Shown: positions 10,501 to 18,102, counted from the first letter of the stretch. The stretch is 64,000 bases of DNA from an uncultured Bacillota bacterium (GCA_934702375.1 CAKUYE010000010.1:25909-89908); one strand, 5' to 3'. Notes: generated by a model not told the origin, from the letters alone. Numbers and translations: made by a program.

Positions 10501-13500
10501 GGTAAATGACCTTGTGGATTTGGCGTTGGGTACGGAGCGCAATGAACAATGGCAGAAATTCCATCGTTTTGTTATGGATGAGATTGTGGAAGCATCGGAG
10601 CTGATGCTGAAAACAAAAATCATTACGGAAATGCCGGTTAACTCTAAAAAGGTGAAAAACAAAGGCGGGCTTAAAGACGAATTCCGTACCTTGTACTCTC
10701 GCTTTGTTGCCGAAGGTGAAGGTATTGAGACGATGGGAAGCCACGTAGACGATCCTCTTTTGACTGCTCGCTATTACGCCGCTAAAGCGTCCCGGTCGGT
10801 ATCGAATGAAATGATCTTCGGGAAAAGCCAACGAGACCTTCTCGGTAAAGAGGTAGGAAAGAGCTTGAATAAAATCTTCAAACCCATTGCCGGGAATGAA
10901 GAAAAGATGGACACTTTGACGAAGTACTGCAACTATCGTCATGACATTTATCGCCTTAAGTATGATAAAGGGTATACCGGTTTATCTGTGGAAGAGCTGG
11001 AGGAGCACTGCCGAAGCATTGAAAAGTCGGATCCGGATATCGTGGCCATTGCCGATGAGGTTGTAGGCTATGCGCGTAACCTTTTGAAAATGTGCGTACA
11101 GGCGAACAGAATCAGCCAGGCAGATTATGAATTTTTCGTAGAGCGCTATCCCTATTACGTGCCGACTTTCCGGGTGACCGTGGATGAGGTGCTGCGCGAT
11201 AACAAGGTGAAATTCCGCAAGATTCGTGTGATCAAGGAAGCTCAGGGGGGCAGTGAAGAGCTGCTGCCTTTGTTTGAGCAGCTTGTACGGCGCACTCATG
11301 AGATGATTAAGGCCTGCAAACTTAATATGCTTGCCCAGCAGATCGCCATGAACGCCAGAAAACCCGAAGCGCGGCCGTTTGTGGAACAGCCTATTCCTGC
11401 AGAGGATACGGTAAAAGAAGATGTGGCAGCGGATATTGCAAGCATGGGCGCAGTGGAAGATGTGGGGCAGCGGACAAAAGAACGCGGCTTTAATAACTAT
11501 ATCCCTTGGTGGTCGAACGGAAAGCAATACAATATCCCTGTAACGGATGAGCATGTGCTGTATGCCTGGGATCGAATCAATTACAAGATTGACGAGAACT
11601 TGGTGCATAAGGTTTTGCGTAATGTCAACAACGTGCGCAGAGGCGTGTTGACACAGTATTCCCCGACATTTCCGATTACTAACGGTATTCGAGACTACTT
11701 TGATATGTTCATCTACAATAAGCACGCTCACCGGCTGCCGAAGTTTCATGCTTTGGCATTGAAGGGGATCTTCACTCGCAGCGGCAAAGTGGGGGAAATG
11801 TTCCATGAATATATGAGCTACGGTGCTTCCAATGCTTCTATCTTTGAATATGCCAACACGAACGCAGGGAAGAAGCCGAGATATACCAAAGCTCGGGCTG
11901 TCTTTGAGAAGATTGACGCTATCAACTTTATGATTGAGCAATCGCCGCGTTTCGCGGTTTATCTTGAAACCGTGGATCGCCTTGAAAAACAGAGGAAAAA
12001 AGGAAAGAACAAGTATACCGATGAGGAAATCAAAACCATTGCTTCTTACAATGCTGCCGATGCTACGCTGAATTTCGGGCGAAGCGGGACTTACATCAAG
12101 GCCGCGAATACTTACGGTATTACCTTTATCAACGCTGGTTTCCAAGGTGCTGACCGGTTGCGCAGGACGTTTACGCAAGTAAAAGGCGAAAACAAAAAGG
12201 AAACCTTTATCAATATTACCGGCTTAATCGTTAAAGGTACTCTTCTGGGGATTGCTCCGCACATACTCTCTGATATTATCTGGAATAGCGGAATTATGAG
12301 AGCGATTGTGGGTGATGACGATTATGACAGAGTGAAGCGAGAATACGACGAGATGAGCGATTTTACGAAAATCAATTATCTCGTCTTTTGGATTAACGGA
12401 ACATGGATTAAGATCCCTACCGGGCGTTCGCTCTCGTGGATTTGGAGTCATTTCTATTTGGCCGAAGAGGTTCTTGATGGTGATATGGATCCTCTTGATG
12501 CCATAATCGCTCAGGTACAGAACTTTGCGGAAAACATTCTACCGGCAAACCCTGTAACGAATGGGATTTTGGGGCCATTGGTTGAAGTTGCCTTGAATAA
12601 GAACTGGATGGGATATGCCATTGTTGACGATTGGTACAAAAGGGAAGATGGCTTCCGTTATCTCGAATATGACGAAGATACCACCGAGGCAGCCAAGGCG
12701 ATTGCCGCCTTTGGCCACTATATTACCGGCACAATATGGGGCAGAGAGGACTCCCGGGTACTTGATTTATCGCCCATGAAGCTGGATTATCTCATGCAGC
12801 AATATTTCGGGTCTTACTCCGGGATCGTAATACCTTTTCTCTCCGGGTCTCAGGTGAGCGTTTCTGAGAAAGGCTATGAAGCTTTGATGAGTATGGCTCA
12901 AAAATTCTATACGGATCCGGTTTACAGTAACCGGCTTGCGAATGACTATTACACGGCGAAGAATTATGTGGATGCTGTTTCCGAGGTTTATGACGGAGAT
13001 ACTCCCTATGCAGTTGCTTCCGACTATTTCAAGGAACACGGAGAAAAACTGAAGGAAGTTCGCGATGAAATTGATGCCGTGAATAGAAATACGAATCTGA
13101 GCCGGAAAGAGCGAAAGGAAAAGGCAAGGGAGCTGAGAGAACAGCTGAATGACCTTTACCGTGAAGGGCTTAACGGCTGGGAGGACATTCTCGGCTATGC
13201 CATACAAAACTATGATGGCAAAGACCGGAATAAATCAACGTATAACGATGCTGTTGGCAGCGTGAAAGGTGTGGAGTATAGCATTTCAACTTTGAGTGAT
13301 ACTGCACAGGAACAGTACAAGGCTTGCTCTGCCGATGGCGTGAGCGCCGAAGATTTCTATGATGCTTACAAATTCAGTCAAGAGGTTAAATCTACACGCG
13401 ATGCAAGCGGTAAAGAAGTGGAAGGCGAAAGCAAGCAGGATAAAGTTACCGCATACCTTGAAAGCAGGGATGCTTCTGCAGCCGAGAAAAAGAGTATGTG

Positions 13501-14428
13501 GAGGAATCTTTTCGGGTATAAATCGGATCCTCCCGCATTTTCGGATGGTGGGAGCGTGTCCTATAACCCGGGAACGGCGGGTTCCCCTATTCTTGACCCC
13601 GGCGCTCGCATATCCAGCGGATATGGCCCCAGAAATGCGCCTACCGCAGGTGCATCTTCTTATCACCGTGCCATTGATATCGCTGCTCCCGGTGGTACGG
13701 CTGTTGCTGCGGCGATGAATGGTACGGTTACGAGGGTATCTCGATCCGGCGGTTATGGTATCTCTGTTGAGGTTACGACAAAAGGGGATGATGGCAATTC
13801 CTATGTGACTAAATATTCTCACCTCCTTAATACCGGCGTTGAGGTAGGGCAGAACGTACAGAAGGGCGTTAAAATCGCAGAGGTTGACAGTACCGGCACT
13901 TCTACCGGCAACCACCTTGACTTTAAATTGGCCATCAACGGCGATTGGGTTGATCCCACACAGTATCTCACTGCCATAGGCAATGGCAGCCTTACCGATA
14001 GCGGATATTCGACAAAAGGCGGCTCTGGTGGTAGTTCCACTGTGAGAGGCGGCGGTGGCGGCGGAAAACGCAGATCCGGCGGCGGCTCTCGTAAATCCGG
14101 CGGTAGTCTTGGCACCTTTGCCGTTGCCGGCAGAGAAGACAAAGCCACCGTGAAAGATGTTAGTACTTCGGATGGCGGTTACACCTTTAGCCGTCAAGAA
14201 AGCGGTACTTCCGGAACTTCTGCCGTAGCATCTTCTAAACCGGTATCAAATCATGCCGGCACATCAACGAAGAACGAAAAGTACGCCTCTCATGGGGCAT
14301 ATCTTCCCAAAGCTTCGGATTCTCCGTATCTTCCTCGGTATAGCGATATCGCGTCAAGCAACACTCGGACGAAGAAAACAACTCGGTCGAATGGACGGAG
14401 TATGTGGGATGAGAGTGTTTTGGGGTGA
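4565..14428 (+). CDS. Giant phage-type polyvalent protein, 5'-truncated remnant
   Basis: A single 3,287-codon frame of the phage/conjugative-element 'polyvalent protein' type, a chain of effector and structural domains normally injected with DNA. Visible order: helical tail of a zincin-like domain whose HELTH motif lies upstream at 4520-4534 in the same frame; a barnase/EndoU/RelE-like nuclease-type domain (about 125-300); a Cys-containing barrel-like region with CxxC at 495-498 (about 390-880); an SAM methyltransferase with motif I ILDASSGLGYG near 967; a second nuclease-like domain (about 1130-1320); a charged coiled coil (about 1530-1780); a long helical LPD38-like region (about 1800-2800); an M23 peptidase-like domain (about 3002-3142); and a Gly/Ser-rich tail. 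No start codon exists between the stop at 4409 and 4565, and there is no ribosome site at 4565, so the 5' end is probably deleted and expression is doubtful. The frame is otherwise undamaged. No integrase, capsid or other phage gene accompanies it. Individual domain names are by pattern and moderately certain. Confidence 0.7.
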   Translation: MKKLVFKYYRSSLTEAQANVKWTYEGQVKSIDDINSEVMAEFFEKKGITDTETLRSIVKENRSFAEKFVDWLNRVIQRITGTKEQRFLLKVRNQWKKALREVKEDIKNTPAEAGVETRKFSLREQKIPKTWKELVDGRKVKVVSLDDTPHFEGNTAGEKRSNLISELDKRQVFDEPHFNSDTGTMIFVMRSGVRHSLENLSARTLATLYHVSDVVRHAVFIGRGRKGDEGKTYKTYAFVAAAQQKGVGIYPIKVIVREYKIGGGVLPPNVKAYFEQHLEMEAYARFYDASVVIAEIEEDDTPIVTAKKEEADDHNGVYPKSDDAPTTPASAISLAELLEPVKNELREYLPKDAFSGDARYSVSEKDGSERISDNVGSEVSFSVTKDDALFEKAVNRNAKLQNVSDSVLNEAGRVREAIKALYQDKFIADEMSKGSTRQKNGSYGVSFENTTICSRSLALESIVEAVAKKIGRPLNERESIIVAQEFMQYSPNPECLYCYQANAKRGFENALNTYLEYRKAAIERYRQGMSFEENLDAHLRSGRSKSARTARQEARVRTWIRIAENGIPKAPAIYFTSPKAIDDAIADPKIPKAIKDQLKDARKFAQDASRAHKRMYYAAYNGEILKIKQSKIEEWNGEYGIRMYSFSDFSPAFILENMQMVTDAAVRGAKMLAYTKEADFVNIFGSTGMAINISVAGYESNGEFICDGMQGMEWEEAKALRNKYPAAGVAYVAKNDREVEWAMDQEWIDTVIPFHISSGSASMAEAMNWQNYTQIQSEKAKDGGSVTKLEHQSVYPPEHLNNKDTYLAKCEEYGLVPKFERWIDHPGYMKLVNETRLATNEMEAVQPVFNEEAAKDCLNEFTGYDQPVGGSERANNFVVDSIGNTLSEKGEGKKKRYSLSSVKPVEPSSGKWERGITFDELKAMHPDAYDIVVDEAEKRNPTQIRGTVSTYRKIYNMLKAGNFKGTILDASSGLGYGTKAGIEEYGFDVEDIEPYPDAKYQPKYTDYSKLHKQYDVIISNAVLNVVTQDVRDNLVVKMGELLAPGGKMFVNVRGKEVLENKTNDVIDRDNREVYVASTGSYQKGFTKEELRAYLEDALGEGYTVNTGVKFGGVSAVVTKSNVRYSVAKTTDGRNCVFADSDILYKGRLNGKTEVQAVADAIASIVGNDYTVLSTGNVTYIGKDLPGEYLYSESAKRLIKAKGNRSKAKKLAAGHLGELIEIAVNQKWQQNHKKKHRTDSQRGWLRYDVHFAVPVLNKKRKMTDAKVYDATLLVRMDADGKDYLYDMIDVKNSTLLVEPSSLRKLIASWNKRQQPIIGAANSSAKQGAINNNSISDSGKDVNEKHSITKKSQQQAASALVAELKESLGQRKTGQKELNALLKSIKDKILDTGAYSYSDVEDVLEQAYSTGGEMEAMTDDIAEAKEYLKGQRIYIPEDVRSDVGLNGSLSASNRKMVGNRTSFTTDDSVEGIDVFYREISAEFPSLFPADIYDASEQAKLIYGIATASDRFVSFEQLDNEAEKEGAKPEELIYETMRKDIEDTFKSLARLNAYDEAKPQKQKESSKKNDAEKQRIKDEEGTMRTFDKIRAADRKQRIKEDQEALRLFDKLMREKDRNFEALDHSWKVKTARLVKKHKKELDKELERTTKEVNEARDKREKEVAESYDKIIRDYERGRIKDEERALKLFDKILAEDEALALEFLEIGDFRNVDRVVAFYDRILKSERAKAETKRKAEEALKRREEVMKSRAKDRAAHKERMEKAKEMLRESNKAARANIPKGSRRDMYLKNRSSQKVAKGFVGDILNVLMRIEEGFLTENDISVIKNSKGQEIEVVFDENGQILYERKPGMEHWDISTRVNELTPGLALVYEAEQQGIDGDQFYTIYAALKGQVPDTPIKGLRNVTTKKAKQMRYINSLDLTARQKNFLYLDVCNFYSDGMPLFQDGGTNKAVKGNRRGRLTRMLDEIALDMYAGNTIELKTVNDLVDLALGTERNEQWQKFHRFVMDEIVEASELMLKTKIITEMPVNSKKVKNKGGLKDEFRTLYSRFVAEGEGIETMGSHVDDPLLTARYYAAKASRSVSNEMIFGKSQRDLLGKEVGKSLNKIFKPIAGNEEKMDTLTKYCNYRHDIYRLKYDKGYTGLSVEELEEHCRSIEKSDPDIVAIADEVVGYARNLLKMCVQANRISQADYEFFVERYPYYVPTFRVTVDEVLRDNKVKFRKIRVIKEAQGGSEELLPLFEQLVRRTHEMIKACKLNMLAQQIAMNARKPEARPFVEQPIPAEDTVKEDVAADIASMGAVEDVGQRTKERGFNNYIPWWSNGKQYNIPVTDEHVLYAWDRINYKIDENLVHKVLRNVNNVRRGVLTQYSPTFPITNGIRDYFDMFIYNKHAHRLPKFHALALKGIFTRSGKVGEMFHEYMSYGASNASIFEYANTNAGKKPRYTKARAVFEKIDAINFMIEQSPRFAVYLETVDRLEKQRKKGKNKYTDEEIKTIASYNAADATLNFGRSGTYIKAANTYGITFINAGFQGADRLRRTFTQVKGENKKETFINITGLIVKGTLLGIAPHILSDIIWNSGIMRAIVGDDDYDRVKREYDEMSDFTKINYLVFWINGTWIKIPTGRSLSWIWSHFYLAEEVLDGDMDPLDAIIAQVQNFAENILPANPVTNGILGPLVEVALNKNWMGYAIVDDWYKREDGFRYLEYDEDTTEAAKAIAAFGHYITGTIWGREDSRVLDLSPMKLDYLMQQYFGSYSGIVIPFLSGSQVSVSEKGYEALMSMAQKFYTDPVYSNRLANDYYTAKNYVDAVSEVYDGDTPYAVASDYFKEHGEKLKEVRDEIDAVNRNTNLSRKERKEKARELREQLNDLYREGLNGWEDILGYAIQNYDGKDRNKSTYNDAVGSVKGVEYSISTLSDTAQEQYKACSADGVSAEDFYDAYKFSQEVKSTRDASGKEVEGESKQDKVTAYLESRDASAAEKKSMWRNLFGYKSDPPAFSDGGSVSYNPGTAGSPILDPGARISSGYGPRNAPTAGASSYHRAIDIAAPGGTAVAAAMNGTVTRVSRSGGYGISVEVTTKGDDGNSYVTKYSHLLNTGVEVGQNVQKGVKIAEVDSTGTSTGNHLDFKLAINGDWVDPTQYLTAIGNGSLTDSGYSTKGGSGGSSTVRGGGGGGKRRSGGGSRKSGGSLGTFAVAGREDKATVKDVSTSDGGYTFSRQESGTSGTSAVASSKPVSNHAGTSTKNEKYASHGAYLPKASDSPYLPRYSDIASSNTRTKKTTRSNGRSMWDESVLG

Positions 14429-14500
14429 TCTTCTGTATTTTTATCCGTTTTTTCAAGGGCAAAATAATGTCTTGTATATTATATGAAGGGACACGTTAAA

Positions 14501-14522
14501 AATTTACCGACAATTTACCGAC
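14501..14522. repeat. Perfect tandem 11-bp repeat at the right end of the island
   Basis: AATTTACCGAC occurs twice back to back in the 150-bp noncoding stretch between the end of the polyvalent gene and the tRNA-Val terminator. Short tandem repeats here could be recombinase arm-type sites of the mobile element; this is inference. The rest of 14429-14580 shows no gene. Confidence 0.6.
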
Positions 14523-14579
14523 TTTAAGGTGCTGAAAAAGTAATAAATTTGCGCTTTTCGGGTAGATGAGAGGAAACAA

Positions 14580-14618
14580 AAAAGGCCTGCCGGACTAGTG
14601 TCTAGCAGGTCTTTTGTT
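14580..14618 (-). terminator. Terminator of tRNA-Val
   Basis: On the minus strand, the tRNA 3' end is followed at once by a hairpin (AGACCTGC paired with GCAGGCCT, one mismatch) and then a run of six T. It lies at the right boundary of the island and resembles the hairpin at 4436-4471 in sequence and length. Confidence 0.8.
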
Positions 14619-14695
14619 TGGTGGAGACAGCTGGATTCGAACCAGCGACCCCCTGCATGTGAGGCAGGTACTCTAACCAACTGAGCTATGCCTCC
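14619..14695 (-). tRNA. tRNA-Val (anticodon CAC)
   Basis: Cloverleaf read on the minus strand: acceptor GGAGGCA pairs with TGTCTCC (one G-T pair). The anticodon stem CCTGC/GCAGG encloses the loop CTCACAT, giving anticodon CAC for the GTG codon. The T-loop is TTCGAAT, the discriminator is A, and CCA is encoded (14619-14621). It has its own promoter and terminator. Its 3' end faces the polyvalent-protein island, the usual geometry for integration at a tRNA gene. Confidence 0.97.
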
Positions 14696-14710
14696 TTGTT
14701 GGTATCATTT

Positions 14711-14739
14711 ATTATAGCACTTTTTTTCGAAAAAAACAA
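14711..14739 (-). promoter_or_regulatory. Promoter of tRNA-Val
   Basis: Minus-strand TTGTTT (14739-14734), 17-bp spacer, perfect TATAAT (14716-14711), 15 bp before the tRNA 5' end. This is a vegetative sigma-A-type promoter. Confidence 0.82.
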
Positions 14740-14957
14740 GGGATTTGTTTTGACCGATTTCCTTAAAATATCCTTTATTTTTATGAAAAAATGGAATATT
14801 TTGTCGAAAAAGAGGTATACACTTTTTTTGTTGAAAACATTCGGTTTTTGCATGAACTCTGCACTAAAAACGCGGTTTTTGTTAATACTTTCTTAATGAG
14901 AATGGGGTGTAAGTGGGCTTTCTTTGTGGCGAACTTGTGGTTTTTTAGGGTGCTGCC

Positions 14958-14986
14958 TTGCCTTATATGCATTTTTGTGGTATAAT
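14958..14986 (+). promoter_or_regulatory. Promoter of the C39/SLH protein gene
   Basis: TTGCCT (14958-14963), 17-bp spacer, TATAAT (14981-14986), about 50 bp before the preferred start codon. The stretch 14740-14957 upstream is AT-rich and shows no supportable gene. Confidence 0.75.
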
Positions 14987-15039
14987 CGTATTGCGTAAAA
15001 TCATAGCGCTCCTCGTGAGTGCAGAAAGCGAGATTAAAA

Positions 15040-17331
15040 ATGAAAAGCTGTAACTCAGGAACTTTGCGTAAATCATTCCTGTCTCGTGCGTTTTTGATTT
15101 TCGGAATCGTATCGATTTTTACTCTTGTATGCTCGGCAAATGTATTCTGTTATGATATGAACGGCACGGCAACAGGGAATATTTTAAACAATGGCTATGC
15201 GGCAGTGGGCGATGACTTTTCCGTCTATGCCGATACGGAAAATGGCTACGTCTTAACGGTGGAAAGAAACGGTAAAACCGTTGTTGCGGATAAAGATAAT
15301 GCCCAGTATCTTAATGTCGTGGATCGCTCTATTTATTATATTACCGTAGATGGTGAAGCTCATAAAACGATCCTGCGCTGCTACGATGTTGATAGCAACC
15401 GTTTGCAGGATGTTTATACCGTTCCTCTGGCCGAAGGGATGAAAAATCTCTATGTGCAGGACGGGAAGGCATTGCTGCAAAGCGATGGCAATGTGATCCG
15501 CTACGATCTTAACTCCGGAAAAACGGATATCCTTTTGAAAGATGTGGTCTCCTTTGTTCCGGTGGATGGCGGCATTCTCTATACGGCGATGAACGGCGGT
15601 AAAACGGTGCTTTCTTATGATCGGAATGATGAAAACGTTCTCTTGGCTGAGGACGTTGCCTCTTATGATACCGATGGTGAAAAAGTATATTTCAGTGATG
15701 GTGAAAACGGTGTTTACCGTGTTTCTCTTGCCGGCGGTGAAAGTGTAAAGAGCGGGAATGGTGGTTGGAATATCGTTTGCTCGGAAGGTGAGGTCTATTG
15801 GCAGAACAACGATAAAGTTGTTTCCTATGATGAAAAGAAGCTTTCTCTTGCTCAGGCGGTAGAGAACGATACCACCTCGTTCTCTGTTTTAAGCAACGGT
15901 GAAGTAGTGGCTGTTTCCGAAGAGATCGGTGAAGGCGGCTCTGCCGCAGATTCCGGCAGCTCCTATGTGTCGGCCGCATCTCCTTCCGCAGGGATGCCGG
16001 CAATGGATAACGTAAATAATGAATGCTATAAAAACTGGAAGCAAACCGATAAACGCTGGAGCGGTAATGCTCTTGGCTCCGATACCATTGGTCGTTCCGG
16101 TTGTGTGGCTACCTCCATTTCAATCCTTCTTGTGGGCTGCGGAGCCGAAGCTTCCCGATATTTAAACGGAACCTTTGATCCCGGCGTATTTGTAAAAGAA
16201 ATGACGAATAACGGTGGTTTTACCTCCAGCGGTGGTATTTACTGGGGGAAGGTAACCGAGGTCTACCCAAGCTTCCAGCAAAAATCCGATAACAAGAGCT
16301 TTGGCAGCTTGTCTGCTTCGGCACAGGCCGCTTCTGTTGCAAACCATTCCAGTATGAATAACTACATGGTTTTACAGGTTCCCGGTCGTTCTCATTTTGT
16401 TGCGGCGGATTATGCCGTAGGCAGCACGATCTATATGTGTGACCCCGGCTCCAGCCGTTATACAAAAATTAGTGACTACGGAGAACGTGCCCAACGTGCT
16501 GTCGTTTATCACTATACCGGCGAAGGTTGGTCCAACTACTTAAATAAAGCTGCCACTCCGGTGATCACCAGCGTGGATGTGGCTGCCGGGAAACAGGTTA
16601 CCATCACTTGCGGAACTTCCGGTGCAAGTATTTACTATACCACCGATGGCTCTACTCCCACGGCAAACAGCCTGCGCTATACCGGTTCTTTCATTTTGGA
16701 ACACTCGGCTACGGTTCAGGCGGTGGCCATTGCTTCCGGTTATGATGACAGCTTTGTTGCCAGCAGCTTTATCTCGACCTGGGATGATCCCTTTAAGGAT
16801 CTGAATCCGAAGGAATGGTATTACAGTGAAGTGGCCATGGCCTGTGAAGAAGGTTTGTTCCATGGTTACGATGATAATACCTTCCGTCCGAAAAATAATA
16901 TGACCCGCGCCGAATTTGTGCGCTCACTCTTTAACTTCCTGGAGCTGGATTCGGAATATGATGAAAGCCCCTTCTCCGATGTGGTTGTCGAAAGTTGGTA
17001 TGAAGAATCTGTTATTTGGGCTTACTCCAACGGGATCGTTGCCGGAACAAGTGATACGACGTTTTCACCGGCAACTTCAGTTACGAGAGAACAGGTTTGC
17101 TCTTTATTGGTGCGTTTCGCGAAAAAATATGAAATTACCCTCAGTCCGGTAAATTCTGCCGTTACTTTTAAAGATGCGAAAAAGATTTCCTCTTATGCAA
17201 AGGACGATATCAGCGTTGCTCAGCAGGCCGGGTTGATCTATGGAGATACCAGCGGTAATTTTAATCCTCAGGGGAAAGCCACCCGGGCAGAAGTGGCAGC
17301 GATTATGGTAAGATTTTTGAAGAAAATGTAA
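15040..17331 (+). CDS. Secreted C39-peptidase-like protein with SLH anchor
   Basis: An exported, wall-anchored protein of 763 residues. From ATG 15040 it has a basic N-region and a hydrophobic signal sequence (to about residue 35); an in-frame GTG at 15019 would only add seven residues. It then has a repetitive beta-rich region resembling DUF5050/propeller repeats (about 55-290), a linker, and a C39-like cysteine peptidase domain (about 325-495). That domain keeps the expected catalytic Cys (C355 in GRSGCVATS), His (H452 in RSHFVAADY) and a following Asp (CDPGS). Next come a CHB_HEX_C-type beta domain (YYTTDGSTPT) and three SLH repeats (from about 583) that bind secondary wall polymer. The gene is monocistronic and ends just before the tRNA-Thr promoter. 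The role could be processing or binding of surface peptides; the substrate is unknown. Confidence 0.85.
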   Translation: MKSCNSGTLRKSFLSRAFLIFGIVSIFTLVCSANVFCYDMNGTATGNILNNGYAAVGDDFSVYADTENGYVLTVERNGKTVVADKDNAQYLNVVDRSIYYITVDGEAHKTILRCYDVDSNRLQDVYTVPLAEGMKNLYVQDGKALLQSDGNVIRYDLNSGKTDILLKDVVSFVPVDGGILYTAMNGGKTVLSYDRNDENVLLAEDVASYDTDGEKVYFSDGENGVYRVSLAGGESVKSGNGGWNIVCSEGEVYWQNNDKVVSYDEKKLSLAQAVENDTTSFSVLSNGEVVAVSEEIGEGGSAADSGSSYVSAASPSAGMPAMDNVNNECYKNWKQTDKRWSGNALGSDTIGRSGCVATSISILLVGCGAEASRYLNGTFDPGVFVKEMTNNGGFTSSGGIYWGKVTEVYPSFQQKSDNKSFGSLSASAQAASVANHSSMNNYMVLQVPGRSHFVAADYAVGSTIYMCDPGSSRYTKISDYGERAQRAVVYHYTGEGWSNYLNKAATPVITSVDVAAGKQVTITCGTSGASIYYTTDGSTPTANSLRYTGSFILEHSATVQAVAIASGYDDSFVASSFISTWDDPFKDLNPKEWYYSEVAMACEEGLFHGYDDNTFRPKNNMTRAEFVRSLFNFLELDSEYDESPFSDVVVESWYEESVIWAYSNGIVAGTSDTTFSPATSVTREQVCSLLVRFAKKYEITLSPVNSAVTFKDAKKISSYAKDDISVAQQAGLIYGDTSGNFNPQGKATRAEVAAIMVRFLKKM

Positions 17332-17338
17332 AAAAGTC

Positions 17339-17377
17339 TTGACAGCAGCTTGTATCTATGGTATTATATACAAGCTG
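17339..17377 (+). promoter_or_regulatory. tRNA-Thr promoter with overlapping inverted repeat
   Basis: Consensus TTGACA (17339-17344), 17-bp spacer, TATTAT (17362-17367). A perfect 10-bp inverted repeat, CAGCTTGTAT at 17346-17355 and ATACAAGCTG at 17368-17377, flanks the -10 element. It could be an operator or a hairpin ending the upstream SLH transcript, though no T-run follows it. Confidence 0.75.
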
Positions 17378-17380
17378 AAT

Positions 17381-17456
<76 letters not shown>

Positions 17457-17460
17457 GATG

Positions 17461-17491
17461 AACCCGATCTGCATATGCAGGTCGGGTTTTT
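17461..17491 (+). terminator. tRNA-Thr terminator
   Basis: Near-perfect hairpin (AACCCGA-CTGCAT paired with ATGCAG-TCGGGTT) followed by a T5 run, starting four bases after the tRNA CCA. Confidence 0.85.
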
Positions 17492-17547
17492 GTATATCTT
17501 TTTTTGTTTGCTTATGTTGTGGGAAAATCGATGTTCAGAGGTGAAAT

Positions 17548-18102
17548 ATGAATCAGCTTTTTGCAGTGATAGAAGCCTTTTCTCCTTGGAATGAGCAGGA
17601 AAAGGTTGATCGTGTCCAAATGATGGAATTGATAAAAAAACGGCCTCAAATACTCACGAGAGAGGACTCTTTGACGCATTTTACCGCTTCGGCATGGGTG
17701 ATGAACCCGGAAAGAGATAAGGCTCTGATGGTCTATCATAATATCTATCAGGCTTGGAGCTGGGTCGGCGGCCATGCCGATGGGGAAGGGGATCTCTTCT
17801 CCGTTGCCTGCCGGGAGTTGGCAGAGGAAACCGGTGTGACGGATGCCCTGCCGATACAAAGGACTCCGGTATCGTTGGAATTTATCGGCGTCCAGGCCCA
17901 TGAAAAGAGGGGGCGTTACGTGGCACCTCATGTTCACCTCAATTTGACCTATTTTTTTGAGGCTGCCGAGGATGTTCCCCTGCGAATGAAGGCAGATGAA
18001 AACAGCGGTGTGATGTGGCGCAGTGTTGAGGACATTCTTGCGGATCATACCGAGCCTCATATGCTGGTGATCTATAAGAAACTATTGGAAAAACTTTTGT
18101 AA
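17548..18102 (+). CDS. NUDIX hydrolase family protein
   Basis: A 184-residue protein of the NUDIX superfamily, which hydrolyses nucleoside diphosphates linked to another moiety. The Nudix box is intact: GGHADGEGDLFSVACRELAEETGV fits the G-x5-E-x7-REU-x-EE-x-GU pattern (residues about 72-95). The core is preceded by an 'AWVMNPERDKALMVYH' strand pair and followed by 'PHVHLNLTYFF', as in MutT-like enzymes acting on sugar nucleotides or prenyl diphosphates. The substrate cannot be read from the sequence. It lies between tRNA-Thr and a convergent hcp operon, with which it shares a bidirectional terminator. A weak AGAGGTG ribosome site precedes the ATG. Confidence 0.88.
   Translation: MNQLFAVIEAFSPWNEQEKVDRVQMMELIKKRPQILTREDSLTHFTASAWVMNPERDKALMVYHNIYQAWSWVGGHADGEGDLFSVACRELAEETGVTDALPIQRTPVSLEFIGVQAHEKRGRYVAPHVHLNLTYFFEAAEDVPLRMKADENSGVMWRSVEDILADHTEPHMLVIYKKLLEKLL

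Noticed and set aside
10982..12178. 398-codon antisense frame opposite the polyvalent gene
   Set aside because: Composition is that of a shadow of the plus-strand frame. No domain is visible.
14791..14985. 64-codon frame upstream of the C39/SLH gene
   Set aside because: Very AT-rich, Phe/Val/Leu-heavy, lacks a ribosome site, and its end runs into the promoter of the next gene.
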